Shown here one piece after another: positions 34,700-46,924 of a stretch of DNA of 64,000 nt. Source of the stretch: Helichrysum umbraculigerum (taxonomy: Eukaryota > Streptophyta > Magnoliopsida > Asterales > Asteraceae); the NCBI GenBank assembly GCA_949592205.1, contig CATIUR010000004.1:82373337-82437336 (forward strand), read 5' to 3'. The position numbers and the translations under genes are program-made. The notes under the pieces are model-generated. The model did not search any database, was not told the origin of the DNA, and saw nothing but the letters and a program-made list of their open reading frames with translations. How positions within the stretch are numbered: the stretch's first letter is position 1; each line of letters starts with the position of its first letter.

Positions 34700-35176
34700 T
34701 TAAGGTTCCTGGCTTTCGGATTCGTCTTCCGACTCCAGGTTCAGGTCGTGTGGGTGGTAGCGTGCCTCGAGCATGTCCCTGTATCTTTGAGTCGTGGAGC
34801 GGTACCTAGTCTCCTCCGTTGATTTCTTGCCCAAACGTTTGATCCATGTTTTGGTCCTACGGGTTAGGTTGGTGGCCACTTTCTTCCAGTAACAGATCTT
34901 ATCTTTGATTCGTGTAGGAACAGATCGGTTTGAGATTCTCAATCTTTGTTCATAGTCTATGCACTTACGCTTAAGTGCCCAATTTCGGCCGTCAAGTCCC
35001 ACGGCCTGATCTCGCACTCTTTCATATTCTTCTATGTCGATGCCAGTCATTCCGAAATTCTGATTTTCGTTTCCCTCCAGCATGATTTCTTCTTCTGGTA
35101 CGATGTTCTCATCGAGATACGTGTACTGGATTTGTTCCCCGTGGACTTGGTCACTATCAGACATGTAGTCGTCCAT
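34700..35176 (-). CDS. E4 leader ORF, 158 aa, upstream of gag
   Basis: This intact ORF lies between the primer-binding site and gag, where most chromoviruses have only untranslated leader. The N-terminus is acidic (MDDYMSDSDQVHGEQ). The middle has a probable helix or coiled coil (GIDIEEYERVRDQAVG), then a basic stretch (KKVATNLTRRTKTWIKRLGK), and an acidic tail (LESEDESESQEP). I do not recognise it. It could be an accessory protein or a chance ORF; its length and charge pattern favour the former only weakly. The equivalent region of E5 is decayed and shows no such ORF. Confidence 0.5.
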   Translation of the reverse strand: MDDYMSDSDQVHGEQIQYTYLDENIVPEEEIMLEGNENQNFGMTGIDIEEYERVRDQAVGLDGRNWALKRKCIDYEQRLRISNRSVPTRIKDKICYWKKVATNLTRRTKTWIKRLGKKSTEETRYRSTTQRYRDMLEARYHPHDLNLESEDESESQEP

Positions 35177-35708
35177 TTGGGAGTTCGTGGCTTTGAGTTC
35201 TATAGAAATGACAGAGAGAGGATTTTAGTCCTTGGAAGTACGTTGCTTCCGGGTGTTAGATGTGATTTTCATAAAATCATTAGAGTGCGCCACAAGGTGG
35301 TGTGACGGAAACCAAGTCTGTTATGGTCGGTGCAAACCGCTGAGAGGAATTCGTAAGTGTCACCAGAGAAACGTCGGCTATCTCTATAGCGAGTGTGTTT
35401 ACGTGCGTGGCCTATTCATATATATATTCAATATATAATAGCCTAGTGTATGTCTAGCACATAACAAGTAAGAGTCTCGGTTCCCTCGTGGTCAGAGTCA
35501 ACTAACGCATTCCTCTTCGACATAGCCATTTCAGACCTCACATCATCTTCCCTTAATTGTACATAGTTGATCAAGCTATGTTAAATTAAAGTCGTATGAT
35601 GAAATTCCTGAACCAATCATGCCTAATAAGGAAATACTGCCTAATGGTCATAGTCTAGGCCCACTAATGCAACCTAGTTCACTATAACCTTAGGCTCTGA
35701 TACCAATC
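35177..35708 (-). other. E4 leader with primer-binding site
   Basis: The minus strand begins gattggtatcagagcc after the LTR. TGGTATCAGAGC (35705-35694) is the classic initiator tRNA-Met site. The following 500 bp match E5's leader on both sides of the E6 insertion. Confidence 0.9.
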
Positions 35709-36344
35709 TGTAACACCCCCGAAATTCACTGTTTTGCGGAAGCATAGTTTGGGGTGTTACTAATTAAATATCACAGCACAAAGATAAAGCAAACGACCTC
35801 TAAATGAGACGTTTTGTAAATTAGTTACATTCCATAGATATAATGTTTGAAAACTTAGTGTTTTCGTATACAAAATGTAGTTTCCCCTAGAGTCCACGCG
35901 TATAGCGGGAGATTCTATTACATAATCAAAATATACAAAAGATAATGCTAAGAATCTCCGTTAATGCAGTTGTGTTGAAATCATGCGACTCTAGCTAAAA
36001 TCCTGGAGTAATCCTACTCCATCCGGGTACCTGAGAAAACATGCTAAAAAGTGTCAACCAAAAGGTTGGTGAATCTCACAGGTTTGTAATTAATATCGGC
36101 TTTGAACACGAGATTTCATTAGTAGTGCCCGTAGGCGTAAAATCAGCCATTGCAATCCAGCAATCGTAAAATCAGTATTTGCAATCCAGCAAATGTAAAT
36201 AAATAAGTTTATACCGTTGCCATGAGGCTCATAATCGAAGCTTAACCCGTAAATAATATGTTTGCTCCCGTGACATGCTCGTAAGTGAGCAAGCATCCGT
36301 AACGAATAAGTTGTCACCCGTTTATACGTGTAAATCGGTACGTG
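35709..36344 (-). mobile_element. E4 5' LTR, truncated at the duplication junction
   Basis: It matches 27499-28134 with two differences I noticed, then switches at 36344-36348 to a copy of 25445 onward. Both differences agree with the solo LTR at 38402, not with E4's own 3' LTR. Confidence 0.92.
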
Positions 36345-36347
36345 CAA

Positions 36348-36982
36348 ATCCATGTGACATATTATTTATCTGATTGTAGAGACCTTTAGGTTAGATATTT
36401 GATAGGATCGTAATTATACTTCATTAATAATATAGGGTATCCAATGAGCAAACTGGCAATTTGAATCAATGCTAAGGAAAAACCATAAAATGGCACAGTA
36501 CTTCGTATAGCGTTTTAATAGGTGGGAAAAGCTAAGGAACTGCCATAGGTATAATACTTCGTGTTAATTTAAGTTCCTGGTTACTCAATGGATTAATCAT
36601 CATAATTAGTGGCCTTAATACCCATAACTACTTATTCAAAGCATATACCAGCATCATAGTAAACACTCTCGTATCCACTATTCTCTGAGCCTCTGTACAA
36701 ACATCCTTTCCTTTTCTGCATTTATTTTAATAGATTAGTTATAAAACCAAACCAAATCAAATCTTATTTTAAACCCTAGCTAGATCACAAAAGATAATTA
36801 TAACGCCTAAGATCCCATGCCCGTTGTAGTGTAAGAACGACACCTGAGTCAACATACCGCTTACTACCCTAGTAACCTAATTAGGGCTGAAAGTAGTATT
36901 AGCTTAGGATTTCCCCAGCTCTATAAATTTAAAACAACCCACTGTTATCGCTGCTGCGCAAACGACCATTACGGCGGTAACA
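36348..36982 (+). mobile_element. LTR type Q tail, second copy
   Basis: It is the counterpart of 25445-26079, ending taaca against E3's third-ORF fragment. It begins inside the LTR because of the duplication breakpoint. Confidence 0.9.
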
Positions 36983-37163
36983 ATGCATTCACCCAAAAAT
37001 CATTGAGATAGCCTCTATATACCTTCGGATTGACAGTAAGCGCATAAAAGATTTGGCTATTCCTCAAGAAATCAACAATTTGCCAAAAATTCTTAGCTTC
37101 ATTCGGTTTCATCAAGTAAGCAACTTGATTGTGAAGTATAGCAAACGGTAATTGTTGTGCCAT
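36983..37163 (-). pseudogene. E3 third-ORF N-terminal fragment, copy 2
   Basis: Same content as 26080-26260: about 60 residues from ATG 37163, cut by the Q LTR. This copy is linked directly to the rest of E3 to the right. Confidence 0.8.
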
Positions 37164-37739
37164 TTGAATAGAACGTGAATGAATAGAACAGAAAATGATT
37201 GAAGTGGTTGAGAGTATTGACTGCTATTTTGAAAGCATAAAGTGTTTTAGGGTTTATGACTGCTAAATATATAGCGGCAATATAAGCCCTAAATTAAACA
37301 CAAACAGTCATAACTGAGTAAAACTAATAGTCAAAACTGAATTTAAACAAACAGTCATAACTGAAGCACTACAAATAATAATAACTAAGTTAACACTAAC
37401 AGTGATAACTAAGTTAATACTAACAGTTAAAACTGAAATAAGACAAGCAGCCATAACTCAAATAGTCAAAACTAATAAAGCTAACATCACCAACTTGTAT
37501 AAGCAGTAATAACCGACCAAGGCATTATCCACTTAATACAAGCAGTAATAAAAACTTAACCAAATTAGTTATACTAAACAGTTATAAAACAACTAAAAGT
37601 AATAACCAGAATGGCAATAAAGTTAGCAGTTATAACTAACTTAGTAAAACAATACACAATTTTTTTTATTTTTTATTATTATTTTTTTTATCTAAAGACA
37701 CACACATTAAGAGTAGCGTTCCTCAAATATACTCATTAT
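37164..37739 (-). promoter_or_regulatory. E3 spacer with word array and TATA box, copy 2
   Basis: Counterpart of 26261-26836: CAGTYATAACTG words at 37283-37628, and a TATA box (tatatattt) on the minus strand at 37273-37265, about 100 bp upstream of the third-ORF ATG. Confidence 0.5.
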
Positions 37740-38401
37740 CTTGAAAATTCATGTTTTGAGGATAATAGCATTCCTGAATACCCATCTAGTACCAATTGCC
37801 CTTTTTCCCTTGGGCAAATCAACCAATGTCCAAACTTCCTGAATCTTAATCTAAAGTAATTCCTCCTGCATTGCTTCAATCCAACTTAGATCCTTCAAAG
37901 CTTCTGTTACCTTCTTTGGTTCCATCGGAGAAAGAAAACACGCATACAAAGAGGTATTTAACTCCTCTTCATCTACTTGTGTCTGCTTTCTTGTTTGAAC
38001 AGGAGAACCAATATCTCCAATTACATTCTCAAGAGGATGATCTCTATGAGGAATGTATTGTGATGTTGATGATTCAGGTATCTCAGACTCCAAATTGGTG
38101 TAATTCCCATCAAATAAAATACTAGCAACATCCCTTGTAATCCTATCAACTATAGGCCTAGTATTTCCAGAAAAGTCATTCATATGTTTTTCAAGTTGCT
38201 ATGCTGGAATTAATTCACTTTCATCTTCACTTTCTTCCAATTCAGCACTATCCTCCAATGGAGGCATATTTGGATCATGAGGCAAATCAACAGGTGTTTT
38301 ATCACCATTTTTACTCATTTGACCTGATATGCCTTGATTTAAATTATGTGAAGGCTGTTGTGGAGTAGAATCAAACACCTCAGGTGGATCAAGTGACCAC
38401 A
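37740..38401 (-). pseudogene. pol: E3 pol fragment, linker and reverse transcriptase start, copy 2
   Basis: Counterpart of 26837-27498. The upstream part of the same gene continues at 40804 on the far side of the solo LTR, so before the insertions the linker was continuous with the integrase C-terminus. Confidence 0.85.
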
Positions 38402-40798
38402 TGTAACACCCCCGAAATTCACTGTTTTGCGGAAGCATAGTTTGGGGTGTTACTAATTAAATATCACAGCACAAAGATAAAGCAAACGACCTCTAAATGA
38501 GACGTTTTGTAAATTAGTTACATTCCATAGATATAATGTTTGAAAACTTAGTGTTTTCGTATACAAAATGTAGTTTCCCCTAGAGTCCACGCGTATAGCG
38601 GGAGATTCTATTACATAATCAAAATATACAAAAGATAATGCTAAGAATCTCCGTTAATGCAGTTGTGTTGAAATCATGCGACTCTAGCTAAAATCCTGGA
38701 GTAATCCTACTCCATCCGGGTACCTGAGAAAACATGCTAAAAAGTGTCAACCAAAAGGTTGGTGAATCTCACAGGTTTGTAATTAATATCGGCTTTGAAC
38801 ACGAGATTTCATTAGTAGTGCCCGTAGGCGTAAAATCAGCCATTGCAATCCAGCAATCGTAAAATCAGTATTTGCAATCCAGCAAATGTAAATAAATAAG
38901 TTTATACCGTTGCCATGAGGCTCATAATCGAAGCTTAACCCGTAAATAATATGTTTGCTCCCGTGACATGCTCGTAAGTGAGCAAGCATCCGTAACGAAT
39001 AAGTTGTCACCCGTTTATACGTGTAAATCGGTACGTGGCAGCGCTACTGCCCCGGGTGGGGAGGGTCATTTCCCTAATGGATCCATTAACTACTGTTCGC
39101 GCTTAAGTCCATAACTAACGATATATGATGGAGAGACTTCTGTAAATAGTAACAACTCATGCAATTCCGTTTGGTATAGTAAACAGTTTAGTACTTGTGT
39201 TCAAGAAAAAGTAGTAGCATGTATCTCCCCCAATAAGATAAAACAGTAAAAGTGGGGCCGTAAGACTCACCTGAGTCTTTGCAAGTACGTTTATATCAAT
39301 AAACGAGTAAGTAATATCAACCGTAGGTTCTCCGAACCCGTAACCTTCAAATGCCTAAACATATAAAGTTAAGTAAGTAGATGTCTCGCAAGACCATCTA
39401 GGCTAGTTGTTTACACAACTCATTATATCCAAGTGTTTGTTTAGTAATCCGTTTGTAGTTTGAAAACAAATATGGCCCGTTGGTGACGGTTTGTAAAAAT
39501 GATTCAAAGTGTTATCATTTATAACGCAATTTAGTGTGATTGTAATAGAAAGTATGTTCTATGACGTTTGTTCAGTCGTATGACATAAGTATTTGAAGTT
39601 GTGTAAGTTCGACACTTAGTAAAATCTGACTTTTCAAGGTTCTGGTTTGTGCGACGTAGCATGCGACGTAGCATGCGACGTAGGGTGCGACGTAGGGAGG
39701 TACGTCGCATGATGCGACCTTCGCAAAATCAATGCGACGTAGGTTCGGTTTGCGACGTAAAAGTCTACGTCGCTATGTGCGACGTCCGCAAGTTAATGCG
39801 ACGTAATAGGCTGCGTCGCTAGTGCGACGTTGGGATTTTTGTGCGACGTAGGCCGCGACGTCGCTAAGTGCGACGTTGGCCACATAATGCGACGTTTTGA
39901 GCTACGTCGCAGATAGTCCAGCGTCTCTGCGACGTAGCGGTCTGATCGGAATTTGGTGGCCGGAAAATCGGTCGAAAAACTTCCGTTAGGTCCAAATCTT
40001 TTACCCAACCCATTTTTGGACATTTTAAGCATATATAAACCATAAAAACGTAAAAATGAGTAAAAACGGAGAGTTTCGGGTTTTGTCGGGAACTTACGAT
40101 TTGCCGAAATGAAATTCCGGAAAGATAGGATTGTAGATCGCGAAGTGGTGAACGTTTTTCTCTAAAGAGGTGGTATGATCCGGCGTCGTTTAGTATGTTT
40201 ATTTTGCGGTTTTGTAAGATTTTTGGTGATGAAATTTGAGAGAAAAGAGAAGAGAGGAGAGAGAGAGAAAATGAAATAAAGAAAGAAAAGGGAATTGGTG
40301 GGAGGTAATATCCTCCACCATTTCCAGTCTGCGCACTGCGCCTCGCGCGGTGTTCGTTTAATCCGTCGTTTAAACGTTAATTCAAGCAGTTATATTTTTA
40401 AAAGGTGACGGGAATATTTTAATGAAATACCTTGAAATTAATTATAAAAACATTCATCGAAGTATTAAAATTCTTAACTCGCGTTTAATACGTATTCGTT
40501 AAATTATTTAAAATGTCGTCGCGATATTATAATTAGTGTTTGTTCGCTGTGTATTTTATATAATAAAATACGTTCTCATTATTTAGGTAAGTTTCTGTCA
40601 CCAACGTCAAAATAATTGTGTCGGACTCCGTCCGGTTAATTAGTACGATTTATCCAAATCGCGTAAAAACACACATATATATATAAATCAACTTATATAT
40701 ATACAAATAGAGCCTGTAATTAGTCCTATTACATACTAATTACAACTAGTTACAATCAATTAGGCATAAATAATTATCCTAATTTAGCAGGTGTTACA
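38402..40798 (-). mobile_element. Solo LTR of the E4 family inside E3
   Basis: It is 2,397 bp with a perfect target duplication, ccaca at 38397-38401 and 40799-40803. There is no internal region. It has the same length and insertion point as E4's 3' LTR, so it is the recombined remnant of the same insertion event or its allele. Confidence 0.94.
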
Positions 40799-40803
40799 CC
40801 ACA

Positions 40804-43800
40804 CTAGAAATTAAGCATATTCAGTTGGATAGCTCTTCCTTACTCCATTTATTCCAGTACTTGAATCACCTGTTCCTGCACTTGTACCTGTACTAGATTG
40901 CACATTTGTATATCTAAAAGCATGGGTTAGTGCATCAATATCAAACAAAGAATCAGGACCTTTTCCCATAGGATTAGCTGTATGTTCATTAAAGGTCACA
41001 TTCATGGATTCCTCAATGATTCTAGTCCTTTGATTAAATACTATGTAAGCCTTACTTTGAACAGAATATCCAACAAACAGTCCTTCATCTGCCTTGCTCT
41101 CAAACTTACCTAAGTGGTCTTTGGTATTTAAGATAGTACAAAGACACCTAAAAGATTTTAAAAGCTAACCAATGGTTTTCTTTTAAAGAACAGTTCATAT
41201 GGTGTCTTGTTATGAGGCTTAACAACTAATACCCTATTCTGAACATAACAAGCAGTACTAACTGCTTCAGCCCAGAAAGCCATAGATAACTTAGCATTTG
41301 CTAACATGGTTCTAGCAGCCTCAATTAGTGTCCTATTCCTCCTTTCTGCTACTCCATTCTGTTGTGGAGTCCTAGGTGCACTAAACTCTCTCTTAATACC
41401 TTTAACTTCGCAGAATTTATCCATCTCATGATTTTTAAACTCTGTTCCATTATCACTCCTGATGATTTTAACCTTTTGATCCATTTGGTTTTCAATCTTA
41501 GTTATAAATGATCTAAGTATTTCACCTGTTTCATCTTTTGTTCTAAGAAAGAATACCCAAGAAAACCTACTATAATCATCAATCACCACTAAACAGTAAG
41601 ATTTTTTCCCTATACTACTCACATTGGTTGGTCCAAATAAGTCCATGTGTAGTAAATGTAAGGATGAGCAATTAGTATTCACAGTTTTATGCTTAAAAGA
41701 AGACTTGTGTTGCTTGCCTTTTGAACAAGCAACACAATGATCATCACATGAATATATCTTTTCAGGTAAACCTCTAACAAGCCTTTTTTTGACAAGTTTA
41801 TTAATGGTTTTGTAATTCATGTGACACATCCTTCTATGCCACAGTTCAGATTCATCAACAGTTGCTTTAGATATAAGACAGTTTATTTCTGACTGAGGTT
41901 CCATATTTGCTAAGTCACACTTATATACATTATTCTTTCTTGGAATTCTCATTAAAATCACATTTTCTGGAATTTTAAATTCCTTAGAAATAATAAGGCA
42001 TTTAGTGTCAGTAAAATGAACTGGGTTCTTTTTATGTGTGATTTGACTCATACTTAGCAAATTGTACCTCAATTGCTCAACAAAATAAACATCATCAAAA
42101 CTTATCTTATCACTGTTGATTGTGCCTTTGCCAGTGATCTGACCACCTTTGGGATTACTTCCAAATGCTATATATCCTCCATTAAATTCCTTGAAATTCT
42201 ATAGCTTCTCCTTGTCTCCAGTCATGTGCCTTGAACAACCACTATCAATATGCCATAAGCTCCTTGGTTTGTTCTGCACATACAATCAAACAGAGAAAAA
42301 TTAGTTTCTCTTGGGAACCCAAACCAATTTGGCTTTGGGTTTCCCATGTGCATTCACATAATCAACTTTCTTAAAGATTATTGATTGTGATGCACTATTG
42401 GTATTTGGACCTGTAGATTTATCATATTCAATTGGTGCCCAGATCCAACTAATTTTAGATTTAGCAGTTTTAACTGGTGAATTATGCTTGACAGTCATAA
42501 AACTGTTAAAATGCCTAGCAGTAATAACACTTGACTTGGCAGTTTTAAAGTTATTAGCAGTTTTAACATGCCTAGCAGTCATAACAGTTTTAGCTGCTTG
42601 AGTCTTTTGACTGTTGGCTTTATTTTCAGTTATAACTGCTTCAGTAGTTTTGGCTGCAGCAGTCTTAACTTGATTAGCCTTTGAGTGTATCTTTTGGACT
42701 TTGGCAATATGATTAACTTTTGATTGAAAATATTATTTATTAATCATATTTGCTTTTGTCCATGGTTGTTTTCTAATCCTTTGATAATTCTCAGGATTAT
42801 GATAACAGTCATATTGAAGATGACCCATTTTACCACATATAAAAGCAAGCCTTTCTTTTATCACAGTGACATTTTTACCCAGTTTTTGTGAAATCATTTG
42901 ATTCCAATTTCTTTGATTACCTCTGGGTTTTTATTTTTAAAAATTTTGTGAAAAAGAAGTACTTGCTTTACAGTTGTAATTAGCACAGTTATTCACAACA
43001 AATTAATCAACAGATTTATCAACTTTCTTAACTGATTTAACTACATTACTAACATATCCTAACCCATGTTTAGATTTGTTAGTATTAACCCTCACATTTT
43101 CTAATGTCTGTTTTGCTTTTTCCTTAAAGATTTTCTTACCCCCTTCTAGTTTAGTACTATTAAGTTCAGAAACTAGACCAGTTATCACTTTCTTTTCACT
43201 CTCACAAGAACTACTAGAAGATTCAGTTCTAACACTCTTCTCACTTTCAGATGAAAATCAGATTCATCTTCTTCAGTCCAATCACTAACCTCAACCTTTT
43301 CAAGATCAACTTCATTGTTGAAGTTAATAACTGGATCAACCTTTGTAATGTCAACTGAAGTTCCTTCCTTTAACTTATTTAAATCAAATTCAGTCTTAGG
43401 AGGAAAATAATTGTCATTATAAGGTGGGGGAACAGAATTATATCCTAATCCAGTTTTAATTTATCATGAATCTGAGACTTGATTAGGTTTTGAACACTCT
43501 TAGAAGCATTTTCTAGATCACCTACTTTTAGTTTAATACTATCTCTCTCACATGTGACCTCTGTTAGCTTCTTATTTAGCACATCTATCTTATCTTTTAA
43601 AACATCTCTCTCTCTCATCTTGCATATTTAAGATCATTTTCATACTGAGTTACATTCTTTTCATATGCTTTAATCTGTTTTTTAAGATTTTCAATGGTAG
43701 CAGTTGTATGTTTACTCTTAACCTCACATTGTCTAAGTTCCTCACAAAATTTCATATTATGATCCCTGTAATGTTTAACAGTCTATTTACGCACAGCAGA

Positions 43801-45061
43801 ACATAATTTAATTTATACCTCATATGGAACTTCTGACTTTTTCTCAGATTCAGTAATGGCCATGAGAGCTTGATTCTTCACTTCATGTTCCTCTTGATCA
43901 CTCCAATCAAATCCAAGTCCATCCTGAGAAACCAATGCATTTGATGTACCACCTTGAATTGGTACATTCCTCCTTTGAGTCCCATTCCCATTGCCAGATC
44001 TTTGTCCATTCTGCTCCTGTCTTAGACTTCTACATTCTCTAGCAAAGTGCCCCATTTTATGACAGTTGAAACACTCCACCTTACTCTTGTCAAACCAAGT
44101 AGCATCATTCCTTTTGTATGCAAAGTTATTCTTACCAGTTTTTTGCATAAACCTCTTTGCTCTTTGTGTAATCAAGGCTATCTGCCACTTGATGTCCATC
44201 TCCTCCAGATCATCAGAATTGATCTGCTACGGATCTTCATTAGTAAGTGAAGAGTTCACATTACTAGCAAAGAATGATTCCAAGAGTTGATCATTAGATT
44301 TTTCTTGAGAAGAACTACAACCTCCAGAGACATAGCTAGATCCATGTTGATTTATATATATCTACTTGAGATACACCTACAGACATGAAAGCAGCATTAT
44401 TATTGTATCCTAACGCCTGTTTCTTGCTTTCTACCTCTGGCTCAAAGTTTCTTAGATCATTATAAATATCTTCAAGCTCCTTTACTTCCAAATCTGCACT
44501 TTGTCTCAGTCCAACTGTGTAAATAGTCCATTCTTCAACTAATGATCTTAATTTTCTATTTAGATCATCCTTATCAATCTTCAGTTTGTGATTCTCTAAA
44601 TCACCCACTAGCTTAGCAAATCTATCAAAAGTCTGAGTTAAAGTTTCATACTTTACAGAGCTAAAGTTCTTAAATTGCTATTTAAGAAGAGACCTTTTAT
44701 TCTTTTTGGTACTATCATTACCACCAAATCTTTTCTCAATAGCCTCCATGAGTACCTTAGCATCCTCACAAGTTTCAAACCTTCTTTAATACTCATTGGG
44801 AATTAATAGCAACAGTGTGCTAAGAGCTTTAAACTTTGTAGACCTGACCTTTCTTTCTGCATCAGTTGTTGGTGGTGGTCTTGGTTGCTTGAGTCCGTCA
44901 CCATCAACTGTTACTAGAGGACCATTAACAACAACTTCCCACATCTGATAGTCTGTGAGAAACATGTATTGTTTGATTCTTACCTTCCATAAATCAAACT
45001 CACCAGGTCTAAGCATAGGTATCTTAGTAACCTGGATTCCTTCATTACCTTCTGTCACCAT
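40804..45061 (-). pseudogene. gag-pol: E3 Copia Gag, protease, integrase region
   Basis: On the minus strand: Gag from ATG 45061 (MVTEGNEGIQVTKIPMLRPG); a zinc knuckle CFNCHKMGHFAREC near 44080-44040; protease DSGCSRHMTGDKE near 42246-42208; the pre-integrase HHCC segment (LWHRRMCHMNY, CVACSKGK); integrase DDE in MDLFGPT, RSDNGTEFKN and PQQNGVAERRNRT (42072-41158); and a tail including GPDSLFDIDALTHAF near 40960-40910. The frame is broken by stops and indels near 44785, 44610, 44210, 43800, 42300, 42195 and 41158. Together with the deleted reverse transcriptase, this is a dead and older element. Confidence 0.88.
42430..42670 (-). repeat. E3 word array inside the coding region
   Basis: The word CAGT(T/C)(A/T)TAAC and its complement recur about twelve times here, where the minus strand encodes repeated KTA or TAK tripeptides (VKTAKSKISW). 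It is the same word as in E3's spacer at 37283-37628. Confidence 0.7.
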
Positions 45062-45316
45062 TGAATTAAAAACTTAAAGCAAACTAAACCTCAAAAATTT
45101 ATCAAACTTTAATCCCAGATCTTCCTGTATTCAAAACTTTCTGAAGCTCTAATACCACTTATTAATCCCTTATAGATCTTCAGTTAAGCTTTGACAGTTT
45201 GTTAAACAATTGCGGAATAATTATTCAACAATAACAAGAAAATTATGAATACTATATGAATAACTTATTAAACACGTAATAATCTAAAGCTCCAATCTTA
45301 TTAATAATAACAAGAC
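45062..45316 (-). other. E3 leader, primer-binding site and LTR remnant
   Basis: TGGTATTAGAGC (minus strand, 45157-45146) is an initiator tRNA-Met-type primer site with one change. Beyond it toward 45316 is the remaining end of E3's 5' LTR, cut by the next insertion. I cannot fix the exact LTR boundary. Confidence 0.65.
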
Positions 45317-45854
45317 TGTAACACCCTAAAATCCGAAAGAGTAATTGTGCATAAATATAATTGTATAAGAAGTATTATTAATTTTAGGAGTTGTATTGAA
45401 GTAGTTCTAAGGCTGGATATGAAGAAAAATCGAGAATCGCGATGCGATATAGGTATAATTGCGACGCGATTTACCCATTTAATTGCGACGCGATTTGGGA
45501 GGAATCGTGACGCGATCTATTGATTTCCAGAAACGGGTTTTAAAGGCCTCGAGGGTTCCAGTTCGTTCCAACACTTCACAAACACACAAACAGAACCCCA
45601 GCTCTGATAGGAGTACGATTTAGGGGTTTGGGATCATCTCTTACAATATACTCTTGGAAATTCGTTCATGTAACTCCTAATTATCATCTAGATGATTACA
45701 AGGTATGAATACTCATTCTTGTTGCTTAATTTCAGAGTTAGGGTTTGATGTATAAATCCTAAATTTTATGATATTTGTTAAATAAGTAGTTTGTTGGTAC
45801 ATAAATGAATTATATATGTTAGTAAATCATATTATGAGGTTTTATTGATTAATT
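45317..45854 (+). mobile_element. Head of another Gypsy-type LTR, cut by E5
   Basis: It starts tgtaacaccctaaaatcc and stops where E5's LTR begins. It carries its own word array at 45435-45515 (gcgacgcgattt twice, plus gcgatgcgat and gtgacgcgat). The orientation is assumed from its start. No gene is seen, and the rest of this LTR is not found in the window. Confidence 0.6.
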
Positions 45855-46604
45855 TGTAACACCTGGTCAAATAGTCAATTTTCGCGCCAAATTTAAAACT
45901 TTCATTTCACATACTTAGTACGCATTACTTTAAATAATGTGTTATTATTTTAAATAAACATTATTTACACGGAAAATATTAAACTATTTCAGAACATAAT
46001 TCGTTTTGTTTAAAACGTATTTTTGGCGACGAAACCATACGAAAGGTATTTGTCAAACAAATCCAAAACAAAGTTATATTTTTATAACTCGAAGAAAGTA
46101 TTTTTATAAAATGCTTCGAATAAAAACATATACGATTTTGTATTAGCAAAATTATGGTTATAAAATAATTAAATTATATTACGATCGGGTACAAAAACAC
46201 GGGTATTTTGTACTGCAAATTGGGGACTACCAACCCCCACAAAAGTGAGGGCCGGCCTCCCTCCTCTCCCCATTTTCTTCTTCTCATTTCTTTCTCACCA
46301 AACACACCTCCATCTATCTCTCTCCCTCTCTACCTCACGGATCCGCCACCGCCACCATCATTTTTTTCGGAATCATCAACAACAACGAGACCAGCAACAG
46401 TCGTAAATCATCACCATCATCTTCATCATCTCGATCCGCCATTTTTGAGCTCGAAATCGACATTTAGTAAGAACACCCGATTTCACGCCTTTAAAACACT
46501 TGATTTATGTTTATTAACATGTTATTGAGTCCATACGACAAGAATATACCCAAGAAATTGGTTAAAAACGTTTTAAAACTCGAAACCCACCTCAAAAATC
46601 GCAG

Positions 46605-46830
46605 CAGTTCGTCGTGCGAGTTGAGACGAACTCAACTCGCGAAACCTTATCCAAACTCGCGAATCGAACAGACTTGCGAGTCGAACTGAGTCGCGAGTTG
46701 ATTTGCGGACCGACTTGTCTGCGAAGCGGCTCGACCCGCGAACCGAGTTGAGCTGCGAGTTGAGACAAGCGAGTCAACTTGTCCTGCGAATTCAAACTCA
46801 GTTCGCTTCGCGGACTCAATTCACACCACC
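46605..46830. repeat. Array of GCGAGTTGA / AACTCGCGA words in the E5 LTR
   Basis: About fifteen variants of gcgagt and actcgcga, in both orientations, lie in 225 bp, for example tgcgagttgag and aactcgcgaa. Irregular spacing allows many alternative stems. Confidence 0.8.
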
Positions 46831-46924
46831 AATTCGGTCCGCAGCCAACCTTTGGTAAATTTTCCGATTTTAAATCGTCAATGCGATTTTTAGTAAAGCA
46901 ATATAGTAGAAATAAAAATTTTCC

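Larger units (their letters stand above)
27499..36344 (-). mobile_element. E4, chromovirus-type Ty3/Gypsy element
   Basis: The 3' LTR is at 27499-29895, the internal region at 29896-35708, and a 5' LTR truncated to 636 bp at 35709-36344. The left target site is ccaca (27494-27498); the right one is lost at the duplication junction. The initiator-tRNA-Met primer site, polypurine tract, polyprotein and C-terminal chromodomain-like tail point to a Tekay/Del-like chromovirus. Lineage assignment is from motif style. Two lesions disable pol. Confidence 0.9.
36348..40798. repeat. Duplicated 4,451-bp segment, copy 2
   Basis: It is colinear with 25445-29895. The junction on the left (36344-36348) is cgtgcaaatcc: LTR sequence ends at cgtg, three bases (caa) match neither side clearly, and the Q LTR resumes at atcc. 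Confidence 0.95.

Noticed and set aside
46208..46528. 106-aa Pro- and His-rich ORF in the E5 LTR
   Set aside because: It lies in the CT-rich leader tract of the LTR. Composition alone explains it.
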